A stretch of DNA of 64,000 bases from Ohtaekwangia sp036503775 (lineage in GTDB: Bacteria > Bacteroidota > Bacteroidia > Cytophagales > Cyclobacteriaceae): positions 1-64,000 of the forward strand of contig DASXWH010000015.1 in the NCBI GenBank assembly GCA_036503775.1. The letters run 5' to 3'. This document shows, piece by piece, positions 45,645 to 54,569 of this stretch. The position numbers and the translations under genes were made by a program. Within the stretch, counting starts at the first letter, position 1; each line of letters starts with the position of its first letter. The notes under the pieces were generated by a model that was given only the letters and a program-made list of their open reading frames with translations, had not been told where the DNA came from and did not search any database.

Positions 45645-46721
45645 ATGGATTCAAAGAACAACTATAAAGTTCTTGGCCTGATGTCAGGCACTTCACTGGA
45701 TGGATTAGACCTGGCATTTTGTCGTTTCAGAAAGAGTGCCAATGGATGGTCTTATAGTATTGATAAAGCTGTTACGATGCCCTATCCTGCAGCCTGGATT
45801 AGTCGGTTAAGCAGAGCTCAGAATCTTACCGGATCAGATCTGGTTGCGCTGGATTTTAACTACGGCAAATGGCTGGGTGATGCTTGTCGTAATTTCTTAG
45901 ATCAGCACAAGTTCCGGCCTGATTTCATTTCATCACACGGGCACACTATTTTCCATCAGCCAGATAAAGGGTTTACCTATCAGCTTGGTAATGGTAATGC
46001 CTTGCATACTGCGAGTGGTATTCCGGTTATAGCTGATTTCAGAAGTCTTGATGTTTTACTGGGCGGAGAAGGCGCACCGCTTGTGCCTGCAGGGGATAAA
46101 ATACTTTTCAGCGATTACGAAGTTTGTCTGAACCTGGGAGGCATAGCCAACCTCTCCATGGACATCAATAAAAAACGGATTGCTTTTGACATCTGTTTTA
46201 TGAACATGGGTTTGAATTACCTGGCCGGTAAAGCCGGAAAAAAATTTGATAAAGGTGGTGCGATGGCACAGGCCGGAAATATAAATACGGCTTTATGGAA
46301 GAAACTTGCTGTTGTGTATTCACAGTTTAGAAAAAAACGGCCCTCCCTGGGAAGGGAAATTTTTGAGAAGCAAATCAAGACATTACTGGATGACGATTCA
46401 GTTCCATTGAATGACAGATTAAGAACCTTCACCGAATCATCAGCTGCTGAAATTGCCGGGGCCATATTGTCCAGCAAAGAAAAAGGTAAAGTGCTTTGTA
46501 CCGGAGGAGGAGCATTCAATGCTTTCTTCATGTCACGATTACTGGAGTTATGTGGTGATCACGTTTCGTTGATCGTTCCCGAGGATGAAGTGATAAAATT
46601 CAAGGAAGCTGTGGTATTTGCTTTTCTGGGCGTGCTGCGTTCACGTGGTGAAATGAATTGCCTGAAAAGCGTTACGGGTGCAGAACGGAACAGCAGCAGC
46701 GGAGTGATGATCGGTTTTTGA
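45645..46721 (+). CDS. anmK: Anhydro-N-acetylmuramic acid kinase
   Basis: The 358-residue protein begins with VLGLMSGTSLDGLDLAF, the AnmK ATP-site block, and continues with SSHGHTIFHQP, then the NLGGIANLS block, then DICFMNMGLNYLA with the expected catalytic Asp, and GKVLCTGGGAFN. AnmK phosphorylates and opens 1,6-anhydro-MurNAc recovered from cell-wall turnover, giving MurNAc 6-phosphate. No murQ gene is adjacent. The start is ATG 45645 (MDSKNNYKVLG); an ATG at 45615 would add ten non-conserved residues. The amino-acid dehydrogenase gene starts 14 bp after the stop, on the same strand. Confidence 0.95.
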   Translation: MDSKNNYKVLGLMSGTSLDGLDLAFCRFRKSANGWSYSIDKAVTMPYPAAWISRLSRAQNLTGSDLVALDFNYGKWLGDACRNFLDQHKFRPDFISSHGHTIFHQPDKGFTYQLGNGNALHTASGIPVIADFRSLDVLLGGEGAPLVPAGDKILFSDYEVCLNLGGIANLSMDINKKRIAFDICFMNMGLNYLAGKAGKKFDKGGAMAQAGNINTALWKKLAVVYSQFRKKRPSLGREIFEKQIKTLLDDDSVPLNDRLRTFTESSAAEIAGAILSSKEKGKVLCTGGGAFNAFFMSRLLELCGDHVSLIVPEDEVIKFKEAVVFAFLGVLRSRGEMNCLKSVTGAERNSSSGVMIGF

Positions 46722-46735
46722 AAGTAAATGAAGGA

Positions 46736-47980
46736 ATGGAAAATTCAGTGATGAAAGAGCTATTACACAAGTTTGAAACCAAGCGGCCTGAAATTGTTTT
46801 TGAATGGAAGGATAGTGAAACCGAAGCCGAAGGTTGGGTAGTGATCAATTCCCTTCGTGGTGGTGCTGCTGGTGGAGGAACCCGAATGCGTAAAGGTCTT
46901 GATAAACGCGAAGTAGAATCTTTGGCAAAAACGATGGAGGTGAAATTTACGGTATCAGGTCCCCCTATTGGAGGGGCGAAGTCCGGAATTAATTTTGATC
47001 CGAATGATCCCCGAAAGTCAGGTGTATTGCAACGCTGGTATACGGCAGTTATGCCGTTGCTTAAATATTATTACGGCACGGGTGGCGATCTGAATGTGGA
47101 TGAGATTCATGAAGTAATTCCGATCACGGAAGATGTTGGCATCTGGCATCCACAGGAAGGTGTCTTTACAGGTCACTATAAACCTACCGAAGCACAAAAA
47201 GTAAATCGTATCGGTCAGCTCCGCCAGGGCGTAGTCAAGGTTATTGAAGATGAACAATTCTCTCCGTCACTTAAAAAGAAATATACCGTAGCGGATATGT
47301 GCACCGGTTATGGAGTAGCGCAAGCCGTTAAGCATTATTATAACCTTTGGGGAGGTGAATTGAAAAATAAGCGCGTAGTGGTACAGGGATGGGGAAATGT
47401 TGGCGCAGCTGCTGGATTTTACCTCGCTCAATTAGGTGCTAATGTTGTAGGGATTGTAAGTCATGAAGGAGGTGTTATTAATCAGGCTGGTTTTTCATTT
47501 GAAGAAGTACGTCAGCTTGTAGTTGATCGCAATGGAAATAAACTGGTATCACCGGATCTGCTTCCGTTTGAAACGGTGAATAAAAAAATCTGGGACCTCG
47601 ACTTTGAAATTTTTATTCCGGCCGCAGCATCACGATTGATAACACGCGAGCAGGTCGATCGGATGATGGCCAGCAAGCTGGAGGTATTTTCGTGTGGAGC
47701 CAATGTTCCCTTTGCTGACCCGGAAATATTTTTCGGCCCCACCGGTTTATATGCCGATCAGAAATTTTCAGTGATCCCCGATTTCATTGCCAACTGTGGT
47801 ATGGCGCGTGTGTTTGCTTACTTTATGGAAAATGAAGTGAAAATGGACGATGCATCCATCTTTCAGGATATTTCAGAAACGATCCGCAAGGCGTTGGTGA
47901 AGACCCATACCATCAATAAAACCAAGACCGGAATAGCGCAGGCTTCCTTCGAAACAGCATTGACTACATTAGTGAAATAA
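46736..47980 (+). CDS. Glu/Leu/Phe/Val dehydrogenase family protein
   Basis: The 414-residue protein has the ELFV dimerisation domain with GPPIGGAKSGINFDP, whose Lys is the catalytic-site lysine region of the family, the GTGGDLNVDEIHE block, and a Rossmann NAD(P) domain with VVVQGWGNVGAAAGFYLA. IFIPAAASRLITREQ follows, where glutamate enzymes usually have PCAxxN. The differences (KSGI for KGGI, PAAASR for PCALQN) leave the substrate open; it could be glutamate, leucine or another amino acid. Translation starts at ATG 46736 or 46751; the open frame to 46658 overlaps anmK. Its last 12 bases overlap the end of the convergent nhaD gene. Confidence 0.88.
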   Translation: MENSVMKELLHKFETKRPEIVFEWKDSETEAEGWVVINSLRGGAAGGGTRMRKGLDKREVESLAKTMEVKFTVSGPPIGGAKSGINFDPNDPRKSGVLQRWYTAVMPLLKYYYGTGGDLNVDEIHEVIPITEDVGIWHPQEGVFTGHYKPTEAQKVNRIGQLRQGVVKVIEDEQFSPSLKKKYTVADMCTGYGVAQAVKHYYNLWGGELKNKRVVVQGWGNVGAAAGFYLAQLGANVVGIVSHEGGVINQAGFSFEEVRQLVVDRNGNKLVSPDLLPFETVNKKIWDLDFEIFIPAAASRLITREQVDRMMASKLEVFSCGANVPFADPEIFFGPTGLYADQKFSVIPDFIANCGMARVFAYFMENEVKMDDASIFQDISETIRKALVKTHTINKTKTGIAQASFETALTTLVK

Positions 47981-49348
47981 CGGCAGCATGAGAAGGTACA
48001 CAGCCGCACCTGCTAAATAGCCAAGCAGCGCGAGGATACCGATTTTTTTAGCGTACCAGAGAAAGTCAATTTTCTCAATGCCCATCGCAGCTACACCGGC
48101 AGCTGAACCAATGATCAGAATGCTTCCTCCTGTACCTGCACAATACGCAAGGTATTCCCAGATCATATGATCCTGCGGATAAACGTCTTTGCTGTACATA
48201 CCCATGCTGGCTGCTACGAGCGGAACATTGTCGACCACGGCTGACAGAAGTCCTGTCAGCGTCACGATGATACGTTGGTCACCCATATTTTCATCCAGCC
48301 ATGATGCAGTTTGCTGCAATACCTGCATCGACTCCAATGCACCAACGGCAAGCAGAATTCCCAGGAAAAAAAGAATGCTCGGCACATCAATTCGTGAGAG
48401 TGCACCGGCAACAGTATATTGCTTCTTTACCGCTTCATCCAACTCAGGGTTCATGATCTCCGATACAGCCCATAATATCCCCAGTCCTAATAAAATACCT
48501 GCATAGGGAGGCATGTGTGTAATGGTTTTGAATAACGGGACCATGACTAAAACACCTAATCCCAAAACAAGTATGATATTCCCGGTAGGAACGGTTGGTT
48601 GAGGTGTTTCTGAATTTTGTACAGATTCTCCAATCGACCCTTTCATAGTTACGTGCAGAACCAGGAGTGGAACCAGCATGCATACCACACTGGGAATGAA
48701 AAGCGATTTCATAATTCCTGCACTGGAGATCTGGCCTCCGATCCAGAGCATGGTAGTAGTAACATCACCAATCGGAGTCCACGCACCACCGGCATTGGCG
48801 GCAATGATGATCATGCCGATAAAAAGTAATTTCATCTGGCGGTCTGGAATTAATTTCCGAACAACGGACACCATCACAATCGTTGTGGTAAGATTATCGA
48901 GTATGGCCGAGAGAAAAAATGTTACCCAACAAATTATCCAGATAAGTGTCTTTGGATTTTTTGTTTTGATCCGGCTGGTAATTATCTGAAAGCCCTGATG
49001 TGCATCGATCAGTTCAACGATGGTCATGGCTCCCATGAGGAAGAATAGTATTTCGGAAATTTTGGACAGGTGATGGGCAAGTTCACTGATGACGAATTCA
49101 CGATACAAAACCGTGTGATCAGTGGGGTGGGAAGAATCGCCTGCCTCTATTCTCCAGTGATGAATAAAACGCTCGAATTTATCGCTTAACTCGACTACTC
49201 CATGGTCATTCGGAGAGGCCAGCATGAATAATGTCCAACAAAGCATGCCGGTTAATATGGCAGAGGCCGTCTTGTTTATGCGAATAGGATGCTCAAAGGC
49301 AATGGCTATGTAGCCCAGAATAAAAACGATGATGACAGCAGTCTCCAT
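47969..49348 (-). CDS. nhaD: Na+/H+ antiporter NhaD
   Basis: The 459-residue integral membrane protein has about a dozen helices and the NhaD/ArsB ion-transporter pattern: AIAFEHPIRINKTASAIL at the start, FFLMGAMTIVELIDAHQGF, FFLSAILDNLTTTIVMVSVV, IIAANAGGAWTPIGDVTTTM, and the second half GLLSAVVDNVPLVAASMGMY. The paired D-N-hx-T and AxGGxxTPIGD motifs are typical of NhaD. It exchanges Na+ or Li+ for H+ across the inner membrane. It overlaps the convergent dehydrogenase gene by 12 bp at the stops. The CNNM gene lies 76 bp upstream on the same strand. Confidence 0.94.
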   Translation of the reverse strand: METAVIIVFILGYIAIAFEHPIRINKTASAILTGMLCWTLFMLASPNDHGVVELSDKFERFIHHWRIEAGDSSHPTDHTVLYREFVISELAHHLSKISEILFFLMGAMTIVELIDAHQGFQIITSRIKTKNPKTLIWIICWVTFFLSAILDNLTTTIVMVSVVRKLIPDRQMKLLFIGMIIIAANAGGAWTPIGDVTTTMLWIGGQISSAGIMKSLFIPSVVCMLVPLLVLHVTMKGSIGESVQNSETPQPTVPTGNIILVLGLGVLVMVPLFKTITHMPPYAGILLGLGILWAVSEIMNPELDEAVKKQYTVAGALSRIDVPSILFFLGILLAVGALESMQVLQQTASWLDENMGDQRIIVTLTGLLSAVVDNVPLVAASMGMYSKDVYPQDHMIWEYLAYCAGTGGSILIIGSAAGVAAMGIEKIDFLWYAKKIGILALLGYLAGAAVYLLMLPLFH

Positions 49349-49380
49349 TTAAGAAATATCAGAAAAGGAAAGTTGCCTAT

Positions 49381-49413
49381 TTTTCCTTTTCGGGAAAAGG
49401 TATAAAAGGAAAA
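49381..49413 (-). terminator. Weak candidate hairpin between the CNNM gene and nhaD
   Basis: TTTTCCTTTT at 49381-49390 is matched exactly by AAAAGGAAAA at 49404-49413 with a 13-base loop; a shorter CCTTTT-4-AAAAGG hairpin overlaps it. There is no separate T-run beyond the arm, and the stem is A/T rich. It may attenuate read-through from the CNNM gene into nhaD. Confidence 0.3.
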
Positions 49414-49424
49414 TGTGTGCTGTG

Positions 49425-50726
49425 TTAATCCGCGGGTTGCTTCGGCATCAGCTTGATTTCCACAAGCTCAGGCAATGATTTGTTCATCCGGATGATACGA
49501 ATGGTATATCCTTCCAGAACGAATTCTTCCCCCTCACGGAGATCAAATGGTTTGTGAAGCAACAAAAGACCCGCGAGTGTATCATACTCCTCTGATTCCG
49601 GGAATGGATCATCAAGTTCTTTGTTGATATCGTGGATCGGAGAGGTAGCAATAACCTGGTATGTATTGTTGGCTGTCTTGGTTACAATGAGCGCTTCGTG
49701 ATCGTGTTCGTCCTGGATTTCTCCGACCAGCTCTTCCAGAATATCTTCCAGTGTTACAATGCCAATTGTTCCACCATACTCACTGATCACAACGGCCATC
49801 TGTACTTTTTTGCGCTGAAAGTCGCGAAGCAGATGATCGATAGGCTTGTTCTCCGTTACGAAATAAGGAGCGTGAACAATCTCCAATAAAGTTTTACCTG
49901 TCTTATTGATGAAATGCTGTACAATGTCTTTGGAGTGAACGATACCTTTAATTTCATCCAGACTTTTTTCAAATACCGGGTAGCGTGAATAACCTTCCTT
50001 CATCAAGATCTGAACGGCTTCTTCAAGTGATGTACTGGCGCTGATTCCTGAGATCTTTATTCGCGGAACCATTACCTGTTTCACAATGCGGTCATCAAAG
50101 TCAAATACGTTCTGAATAAGCTCGCGTTCATTGCTTTCTATCGCACCACCTTCTTCACTTTCCGCGATGATCAGTTTCAATTCTTCTTCCGAGTGAATGT
50201 CTTCCAGTTCACTCACCGGTTTAATGCCCATTAATCGCAGGATCAGATTGGCAAATCCATTCAGCAATGAGATAAATGGTTTGAAGATGAAATAGAATAT
50301 GCGCAGCGGAACGGATACCGTTAGCGTGGTGGACGTAGGATAACGAATGGCCAGTGTTTTAGGAGCGAGCTCACCAAAAACAATGTGAAGTATGGTTAAG
50401 GTGGCGAAAGCAACAGGCAGGGCAATGTTATGTGCCATGGATTCAGACATGGTGATTCCTAGGCCAGCCATCAGGTTGAGGATGATCTTGGAAAAAACAT
50501 CTTCGCCAACCCAGCCTAATCCAAGACTGGCCAGGGTGATCCCGAGTTGGGTAGCTGCGAGGAAACCGTCCAGATTATCAATAATAATCTGAGCCGCTTT
50601 TTTGCGTGCTGTACCAGCCTGAATGGCGATTTGAGAGGAACGAACCTTTACAATGGCGAACTCCGCTGCCACAAAAAAACCGTTCAGGAAGACGAGAAAA
50701 AGTGTAAGAATCAGATCAAATGTCAT
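49425..50726 (-). CDS. CNNM/CBS-domain membrane protein (CorC/HlyC family), second copy
   Basis: The 433-residue product has a canonical DUF21/CNNM membrane domain (FLVFLNGFFVAAEFAIVKVR at the start, about four helices to residue 190), a CBS pair (MVPRIKISGI near residue 215 to EYGGTIGIVTLEDILEELVGEI near 335) and a C-terminal CorC_HlyC domain (DTLAGLLLL). It is the better-preserved of two CNNM proteins in the window; the other is at 25746-27017. CNNM/CorC proteins export or regulate Mg2+ and Co2+. The start is ATG 50726 (MTFDLIL), so that the first helix is near the N-terminus; the frame is open to ATG 50768. Confidence 0.93.
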   Translation of the reverse strand: MTFDLILTLFLVFLNGFFVAAEFAIVKVRSSQIAIQAGTARKKAAQIIIDNLDGFLAATQLGITLASLGLGWVGEDVFSKIILNLMAGLGITMSESMAHNIALPVAFATLTILHIVFGELAPKTLAIRYPTSTTLTVSVPLRIFYFIFKPFISLLNGFANLILRLMGIKPVSELEDIHSEEELKLIIAESEEGGAIESNERELIQNVFDFDDRIVKQVMVPRIKISGISASTSLEEAVQILMKEGYSRYPVFEKSLDEIKGIVHSKDIVQHFINKTGKTLLEIVHAPYFVTENKPIDHLLRDFQRKKVQMAVVISEYGGTIGIVTLEDILEELVGEIQDEHDHEALIVTKTANNTYQVIATSPIHDINKELDDPFPESEEYDTLAGLLLLHKPFDLREGEEFVLEGYTIRIIRMNKSLPELVEIKLMPKQPAD

Positions 50727-50869
50727 GGCCGCGAACAACAAAGGTAGTGAATGGCCTTCATCAGCCACGGTTTACGTGCGTTAAAATTGGGATTTATCGC
50801 TTAAATGGCCTAAAAAGCGGACTTTTCGGACATATTAGGCCCGGGAATGAAATGCCTTTAGCCCCTGTT

Positions 50870-50911
50870 TTCAAAGAAAAATCAAGGCCAGCCCGTTTCC
50901 GGACTGGCCTT
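50870..50911 (-). terminator. Terminator after the aspartate kinase gene
   Basis: An 8-bp stem AAGGCCAG/CTGGCCTT (50884-50891 and 50904-50911) extends inward by CCG/CGG after one mismatch. On the - strand it is followed by GATTTTTCTTT. It lies 24 bp past the lysC stop. Confidence 0.85.
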
Positions 50912-50934
50912 TGATGGAAGTGTTTGAAATGGAA

Positions 50935-52257
50935 TTACTTTAATCCAAACAGTCCCTCGTTTAAAGCATTCAGTGCTTTTTCCTTGTGTTGTTTGTCAAC
51001 CAGGATGGTAACGTTGTTCGGGCTGCCACCGCAGCATACCATCCGTACCGGAATCTCTGTCAGTGAATCGAATACTTTATTAAGCACACCTTTCTGTTCG
51101 GTGATCTTGTTGCCCACCACACAGATGATGGTTTGATCTTTATCCACTTCAATCGTCCCGAATTTTTTTAATTCGTTTTCGATAGACGCCAGGTGTGTGT
51201 TGGTATCAATGGTAAGTGACACGGCCACTTCAGAAGTGGTCACCATGTCGATGGAGGTTTTGTGATTCTCGAAAACTTCAAACACCCTGCGTAAAAAACC
51301 GTAGGCCATCAGCATGCGCGAAGACTTGATGTTAATGGCGGTGATTCCATCCTTTGCAGCAATTGCTTTGAATGAACCTTCTGTTCCTTTGCTGGTGATA
51401 ATCGTTCCAAAGGCTTTCTCATCCATCGTATTTTTAAGGCGCACCGGTACATTATACTTCTGGGCAGGAACGATGGTAGAAGGGTGTAATATTTTCGCAC
51501 CGAAATAGGCAAGCTCAGAAGCTTCATCGAATGTCAGCTCAGAGATCGGTACAGTTTTCTTTACGATTCGTGGATCGTTGTTGTGCATGCCATCAATGTC
51601 TGTCCAAATCTGTATTTCTTCTGCACGGATAGCAGCACCTACCAGCGAAGCGGTGTAATCACTGCCTCCTCGTTTCAGGTTGTCAATTTCATTCCGGTGG
51701 TTACGGCAGATGTATCCTTGTGTAATGATGATCTCAATAGAACTCATCGAAACCATTAATGGCTTCAGTCGCTCAGAAATTTTTTCCAGTTCAGGTTCTT
51801 CATTTTCATCAATTGACATGAAGTATAGCGCTGGAAGCAAACGAGCACTGATCTTACGTTCCTGCAAATGCTGATAGAACAATTCCGTAGAGATCAGTTC
51901 ACCCTGAGCAAGTAGTTCGCGATAGCTCTTGTTATCAAACTGCCCGGCTGCCAGCAGACGGATCAGAATAAAGAAACGGCTTACGATCTCCTGACCAATT
52001 GCCTGAAATGCTTCACTGGTATAAAGATCCTTTACAAAGATCTGATAATGTTTTTCGAGATTTTTTATTTCTTCTTCAGCCTTGGCGTGTTGCCCGGCCA
52101 ACAGATTATCACCAATAGCAACGAGCGCGTTGGTTGTGCCTGACAAAGCAGAAAGAACAACAATCTTTTTACCCGGAGTGCCTAATACAAGTTCGCCAAT
52201 TTTTTTCATGCGCTCAGGCTTACCTACTGAGGTGCCTCCGAATTTCATTATAAGCAT
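50935..52257 (-). CDS. lysC: Aspartate kinase
   Basis: The 440-residue protein has the kinase N-terminus MKFGGTSVGKPERMK, the aspartate-binding GGSDYTASLVGA and the TDIDGMHNNDPR block, then two ACT regulatory domains (about residues 300-435, with EVFENHKTSIDMVTTSEVAV and the late CVVGNKITEQKGVLNKVF). It phosphorylates aspartate at the head of lysine, threonine and methionine synthesis. No homoserine dehydrogenase domain is fused, so it is the monofunctional type. ACT domains suggest feedback by lysine or threonine. The start is ATG 52257 (MLIMKFGG), and ATG 52248 is also possible. The upstream region shows no recognisable lysine riboswitch. Confidence 0.95.
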   Translation of the reverse strand: MLIMKFGGTSVGKPERMKKIGELVLGTPGKKIVVLSALSGTTNALVAIGDNLLAGQHAKAEEEIKNLEKHYQIFVKDLYTSEAFQAIGQEIVSRFFILIRLLAAGQFDNKSYRELLAQGELISTELFYQHLQERKISARLLPALYFMSIDENEEPELEKISERLKPLMVSMSSIEIIITQGYICRNHRNEIDNLKRGGSDYTASLVGAAIRAEEIQIWTDIDGMHNNDPRIVKKTVPISELTFDEASELAYFGAKILHPSTIVPAQKYNVPVRLKNTMDEKAFGTIITSKGTEGSFKAIAAKDGITAINIKSSRMLMAYGFLRRVFEVFENHKTSIDMVTTSEVAVSLTIDTNTHLASIENELKKFGTIEVDKDQTIICVVGNKITEQKGVLNKVFDSLTEIPVRMVCCGGSPNNVTILVDKQHKEKALNALNEGLFGLK

Positions 52258-52380
52258 AGTGATGCGATTTAAAGCGGGCAAATATAAGGAGCTCATAAAT
52301 AAAGTACATACCTCATGAGGCTTTTCTCTAGTATGCTCTGCGGGGCTGAACCACAAACTAAAGTATGTTAGTAAGACCTG

Positions 52381-52416
52381 TTGTAAAAAATAAAGCCCCT
52401 GCTTTTGACAGGGGCT
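52381..52416 (-). terminator. Terminator after dnaK
   Basis: A perfect 8-bp stem AGCCCCTG/CAGGGGCT (52394-52401 and 52409-52416), loop CTTTTGA, is followed on the - strand by TTTATTTTTTACAA. It lies 34 bp past the dnaK stop. Confidence 0.92.
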
Positions 52417-52450
52417 CGCTTTAAACCAGTTAAACTATTACTTAGAAAAA

Positions 52451-54367
52451 CTATTTCTTGTCATTAACCTCTTCATACTCCACATCAGAAACATTGTTGC
52501 CGTTGGTATTGGCATTTTCGTTTCCGGAGGCTGTGTTCTCTGTTGGTTGACCAGTAGGCTGACCAGACTGATACATTTCAGTTGAAGCTGCCTGCCACGC
52601 ATTGTTCAGTTCACCCATGGCGCTTTCAATGCCGACTACATCCTGATTCTTGTGGGCTTGTTTCAGTTTTTCAAGTGCTGCGTTAATAGCAGTCTTGTTT
52701 CCATCTGAAAGCTTATCACCATAATCCTTCAGTTGTTTTTCCGTCTGGAAGATGAGTGAGTCAGCCTGGTTGATCTTTTCAGCACGCTCTTTTACCTTCT
52801 TATCGGCATCCGCATTGGCCTGGGCTTCCTGCTTCATTTTGTTGATTTCCTGTTCGGTTAATCCGGAAGAAGCCTCAATACGGATCTTCTGTTCTTTGCC
52901 TGTTCCTTTATCCTTGGCAGATACGTGGAGGATACCATTCGCGTCAATGTCGAACGTTACTTCAACCTGCGGTACACCTCTTGGTGCCGGAGGAATTCCA
53001 TCCAGGTGGAAGCGTCCGATCGTACGATTGTCTTTCGCCATCGGGCGTTCTCCCTGAAGAACATGTATTTCAACAGATGGCTGGTTATCAGCAGCCGTTG
53101 AGAACACTTCAGATTTTTTGGAAGGGATCGTAGTATTTGATTCGATCAGTTTGGTCATTACACCACCGAGTGTTTCGATACCCAATGAAAGTGGAGTAAC
53201 ATCCAACAGGAGCACGTCCTTCACTTCACCGGTTAATACACCACCTTGAATCGCTGCGCCTACCGCCACTACCTCATCCGGATTAACACCCTTCGAAGGT
53301 TTTTTGCCGAAGAATTTTTCTACTTCTTCAACAATGCGCGGGATACGGGTTGAACCTCCCACCAGGATCACTTCATCAATTTGAGATACGGATACACCAG
53401 CATCCTCAATGGCCTTACGGCAAGGTTCAAGTGTTCTGCGTACCAGGTCATCTACGAGCTGTTCAAACTTGGAGCGTGAAAGTTTCTTCACCAGGTGCTT
53501 AGGAACACCGTCTACTGAAGTTACGTACGGTAAATTCACCTCGGTCTCCATAGAACTTGATAATTCTATCTTCGCTTTTTCAGCAGCTTCTTTCAAACGC
53601 TGTAAGGCCATCGGATCTTTACGCAGATCAACGCCTTCTTCTTTTTGAAATTCTTCTGCAAGCCAGTTCATGATGCGCATATCGAAGTCATCACCACCCA
53701 GGTGAACATCACCGTTGGTAGATTTTACTTCAAATACACCATCACCCAATTCAAGTACGGAGATATCGAATGTACCACCACCAAGGTCGTACACTGCGAT
53801 CTTCATGTCGTGGTTTTTCTTATCCAGACCGTATGCGAGCGCAGCGGCTGTAGGTTCGTTGATAATACGTTTTACATCGAGACCTGCGATCTGCCCGGCT
53901 TCTTTCGTAGCCTGACGTTCTGCATCGTTAAAGTATGCCGGAACCGTAATAACCGCTTCGGATACGGTGGTTCCCAGGTAATCTTCAGCCGTGCTCTTCA
54001 TCTTCTGAAGGATCATAGCCGAGATCTCCTGCGGTGTATATAAACGATCTCCGATACGAACACGAATAGTGTTGTTGTTACCCGCTTCTACCTGGTAAGA
54101 GACCATTTTCTTTTCATCATTAACATCATCGAACTTCTTACCCATGAAGCGTTTGATCGATGATACGGTGTTCTTAGGGTTGGTAATAGCCTGGCGTTTT
54201 GCAGGGTCACCAACCTTACGCTCGCCTTTCCCATTGTCCAGGAAGGCTACAATCGAAGGCGTGGTTCTGCGACCTTCGCTGTTGGCAATCACCACAGGTT
54301 CGCTGCCTTCCATTACGGCTACGCACGAGTTGGTGGTACCTAAGTCTATTCCAATTATTTTTCCCAT
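52451..54367 (-). CDS. dnaK: Hsp70 chaperone DnaK
   Basis: The 638-residue protein is complete: IGIDLGTTNSCVAVMEG at the N-terminus, VPAYFNDAERQATKEAG, VYDLGGGTFDISVLELGDG, VILVGGSTRIPRIVEEV, a linker with VLLLDVTPLSLGIETLGG, the substrate-binding domain, and an acidic tail ending in EYEEVNDKK after a Gly/Asn/Thr-rich stretch. It binds and refolds unfolded proteins with DnaJ and GrpE. Neither dnaJ nor grpE is adjacent. The ATP-lid and substrate motifs are intact. No CIRCE-like heat-shock operator is evident in the 200 bp upstream, which instead hold the repeat described at 54466-54569. Confidence 0.98.
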   Translation of the reverse strand: MGKIIGIDLGTTNSCVAVMEGSEPVVIANSEGRRTTPSIVAFLDNGKGERKVGDPAKRQAITNPKNTVSSIKRFMGKKFDDVNDEKKMVSYQVEAGNNNTIRVRIGDRLYTPQEISAMILQKMKSTAEDYLGTTVSEAVITVPAYFNDAERQATKEAGQIAGLDVKRIINEPTAAALAYGLDKKNHDMKIAVYDLGGGTFDISVLELGDGVFEVKSTNGDVHLGGDDFDMRIMNWLAEEFQKEEGVDLRKDPMALQRLKEAAEKAKIELSSSMETEVNLPYVTSVDGVPKHLVKKLSRSKFEQLVDDLVRRTLEPCRKAIEDAGVSVSQIDEVILVGGSTRIPRIVEEVEKFFGKKPSKGVNPDEVVAVGAAIQGGVLTGEVKDVLLLDVTPLSLGIETLGGVMTKLIESNTTIPSKKSEVFSTAADNQPSVEIHVLQGERPMAKDNRTIGRFHLDGIPPAPRGVPQVEVTFDIDANGILHVSAKDKGTGKEQKIRIEASSGLTEQEINKMKQEAQANADADKKVKERAEKINQADSLIFQTEKQLKDYGDKLSDGNKTAINAALEKLKQAHKNQDVVGIESAMGELNNAWQAASTEMYQSGQPTGQPTENTASGNENANTNGNNVSDVEYEEVNDKK

Positions 54368-54465
54368 AGTATCCTTGATATTTTAGTTGTCAGATTGATT
54401 CAGAACCCCTTCTTCAAGGGTTATGCCACAGGGGCTTTTGGGGTTAAAATGTGACACAATGACAT

Positions 54466-54569
54466 GATTCCAGATTCCAAATTTCAGGTTTCAGATTGGA
54501 CCTGAAGTGAAGAATCTACAATGCGCCCTTAATTTGGAATTTGGAATCGGGAACCTGAAATCCGGAATC
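54466..54569. repeat. Intergenic mosaic of inverted and direct short words
   Basis: Between the aldo/keto reductase stop and dnaK, the words GATTCC, AAATT and TTTCAGGTT recur in both orientations. GATTCC stands at 54466 and 54473, AAATTTCAGGTTTC follows, and the right arm has TTTGGAATTTGGAATC, then AACCTGAAATCCGGAATC, which is an imperfect complement of the left arm. The word TTTCAGGTT also occurs in the spacer between atpD and atpC. The spacer does not read as a gene and lacks a clean terminator T-run. Confidence 0.6.

Noticed and set aside
52258..52393. Possible lysine riboswitch ahead of lysC
   Set aside because: The short leader lacks the long multi-helix pattern and core sequence of a lysine riboswitch.
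53645..54043. A 132-codon + strand frame inside dnaK
   Set aside because: It is antisense to a highly conserved gene, with no motif and no initiation signal.
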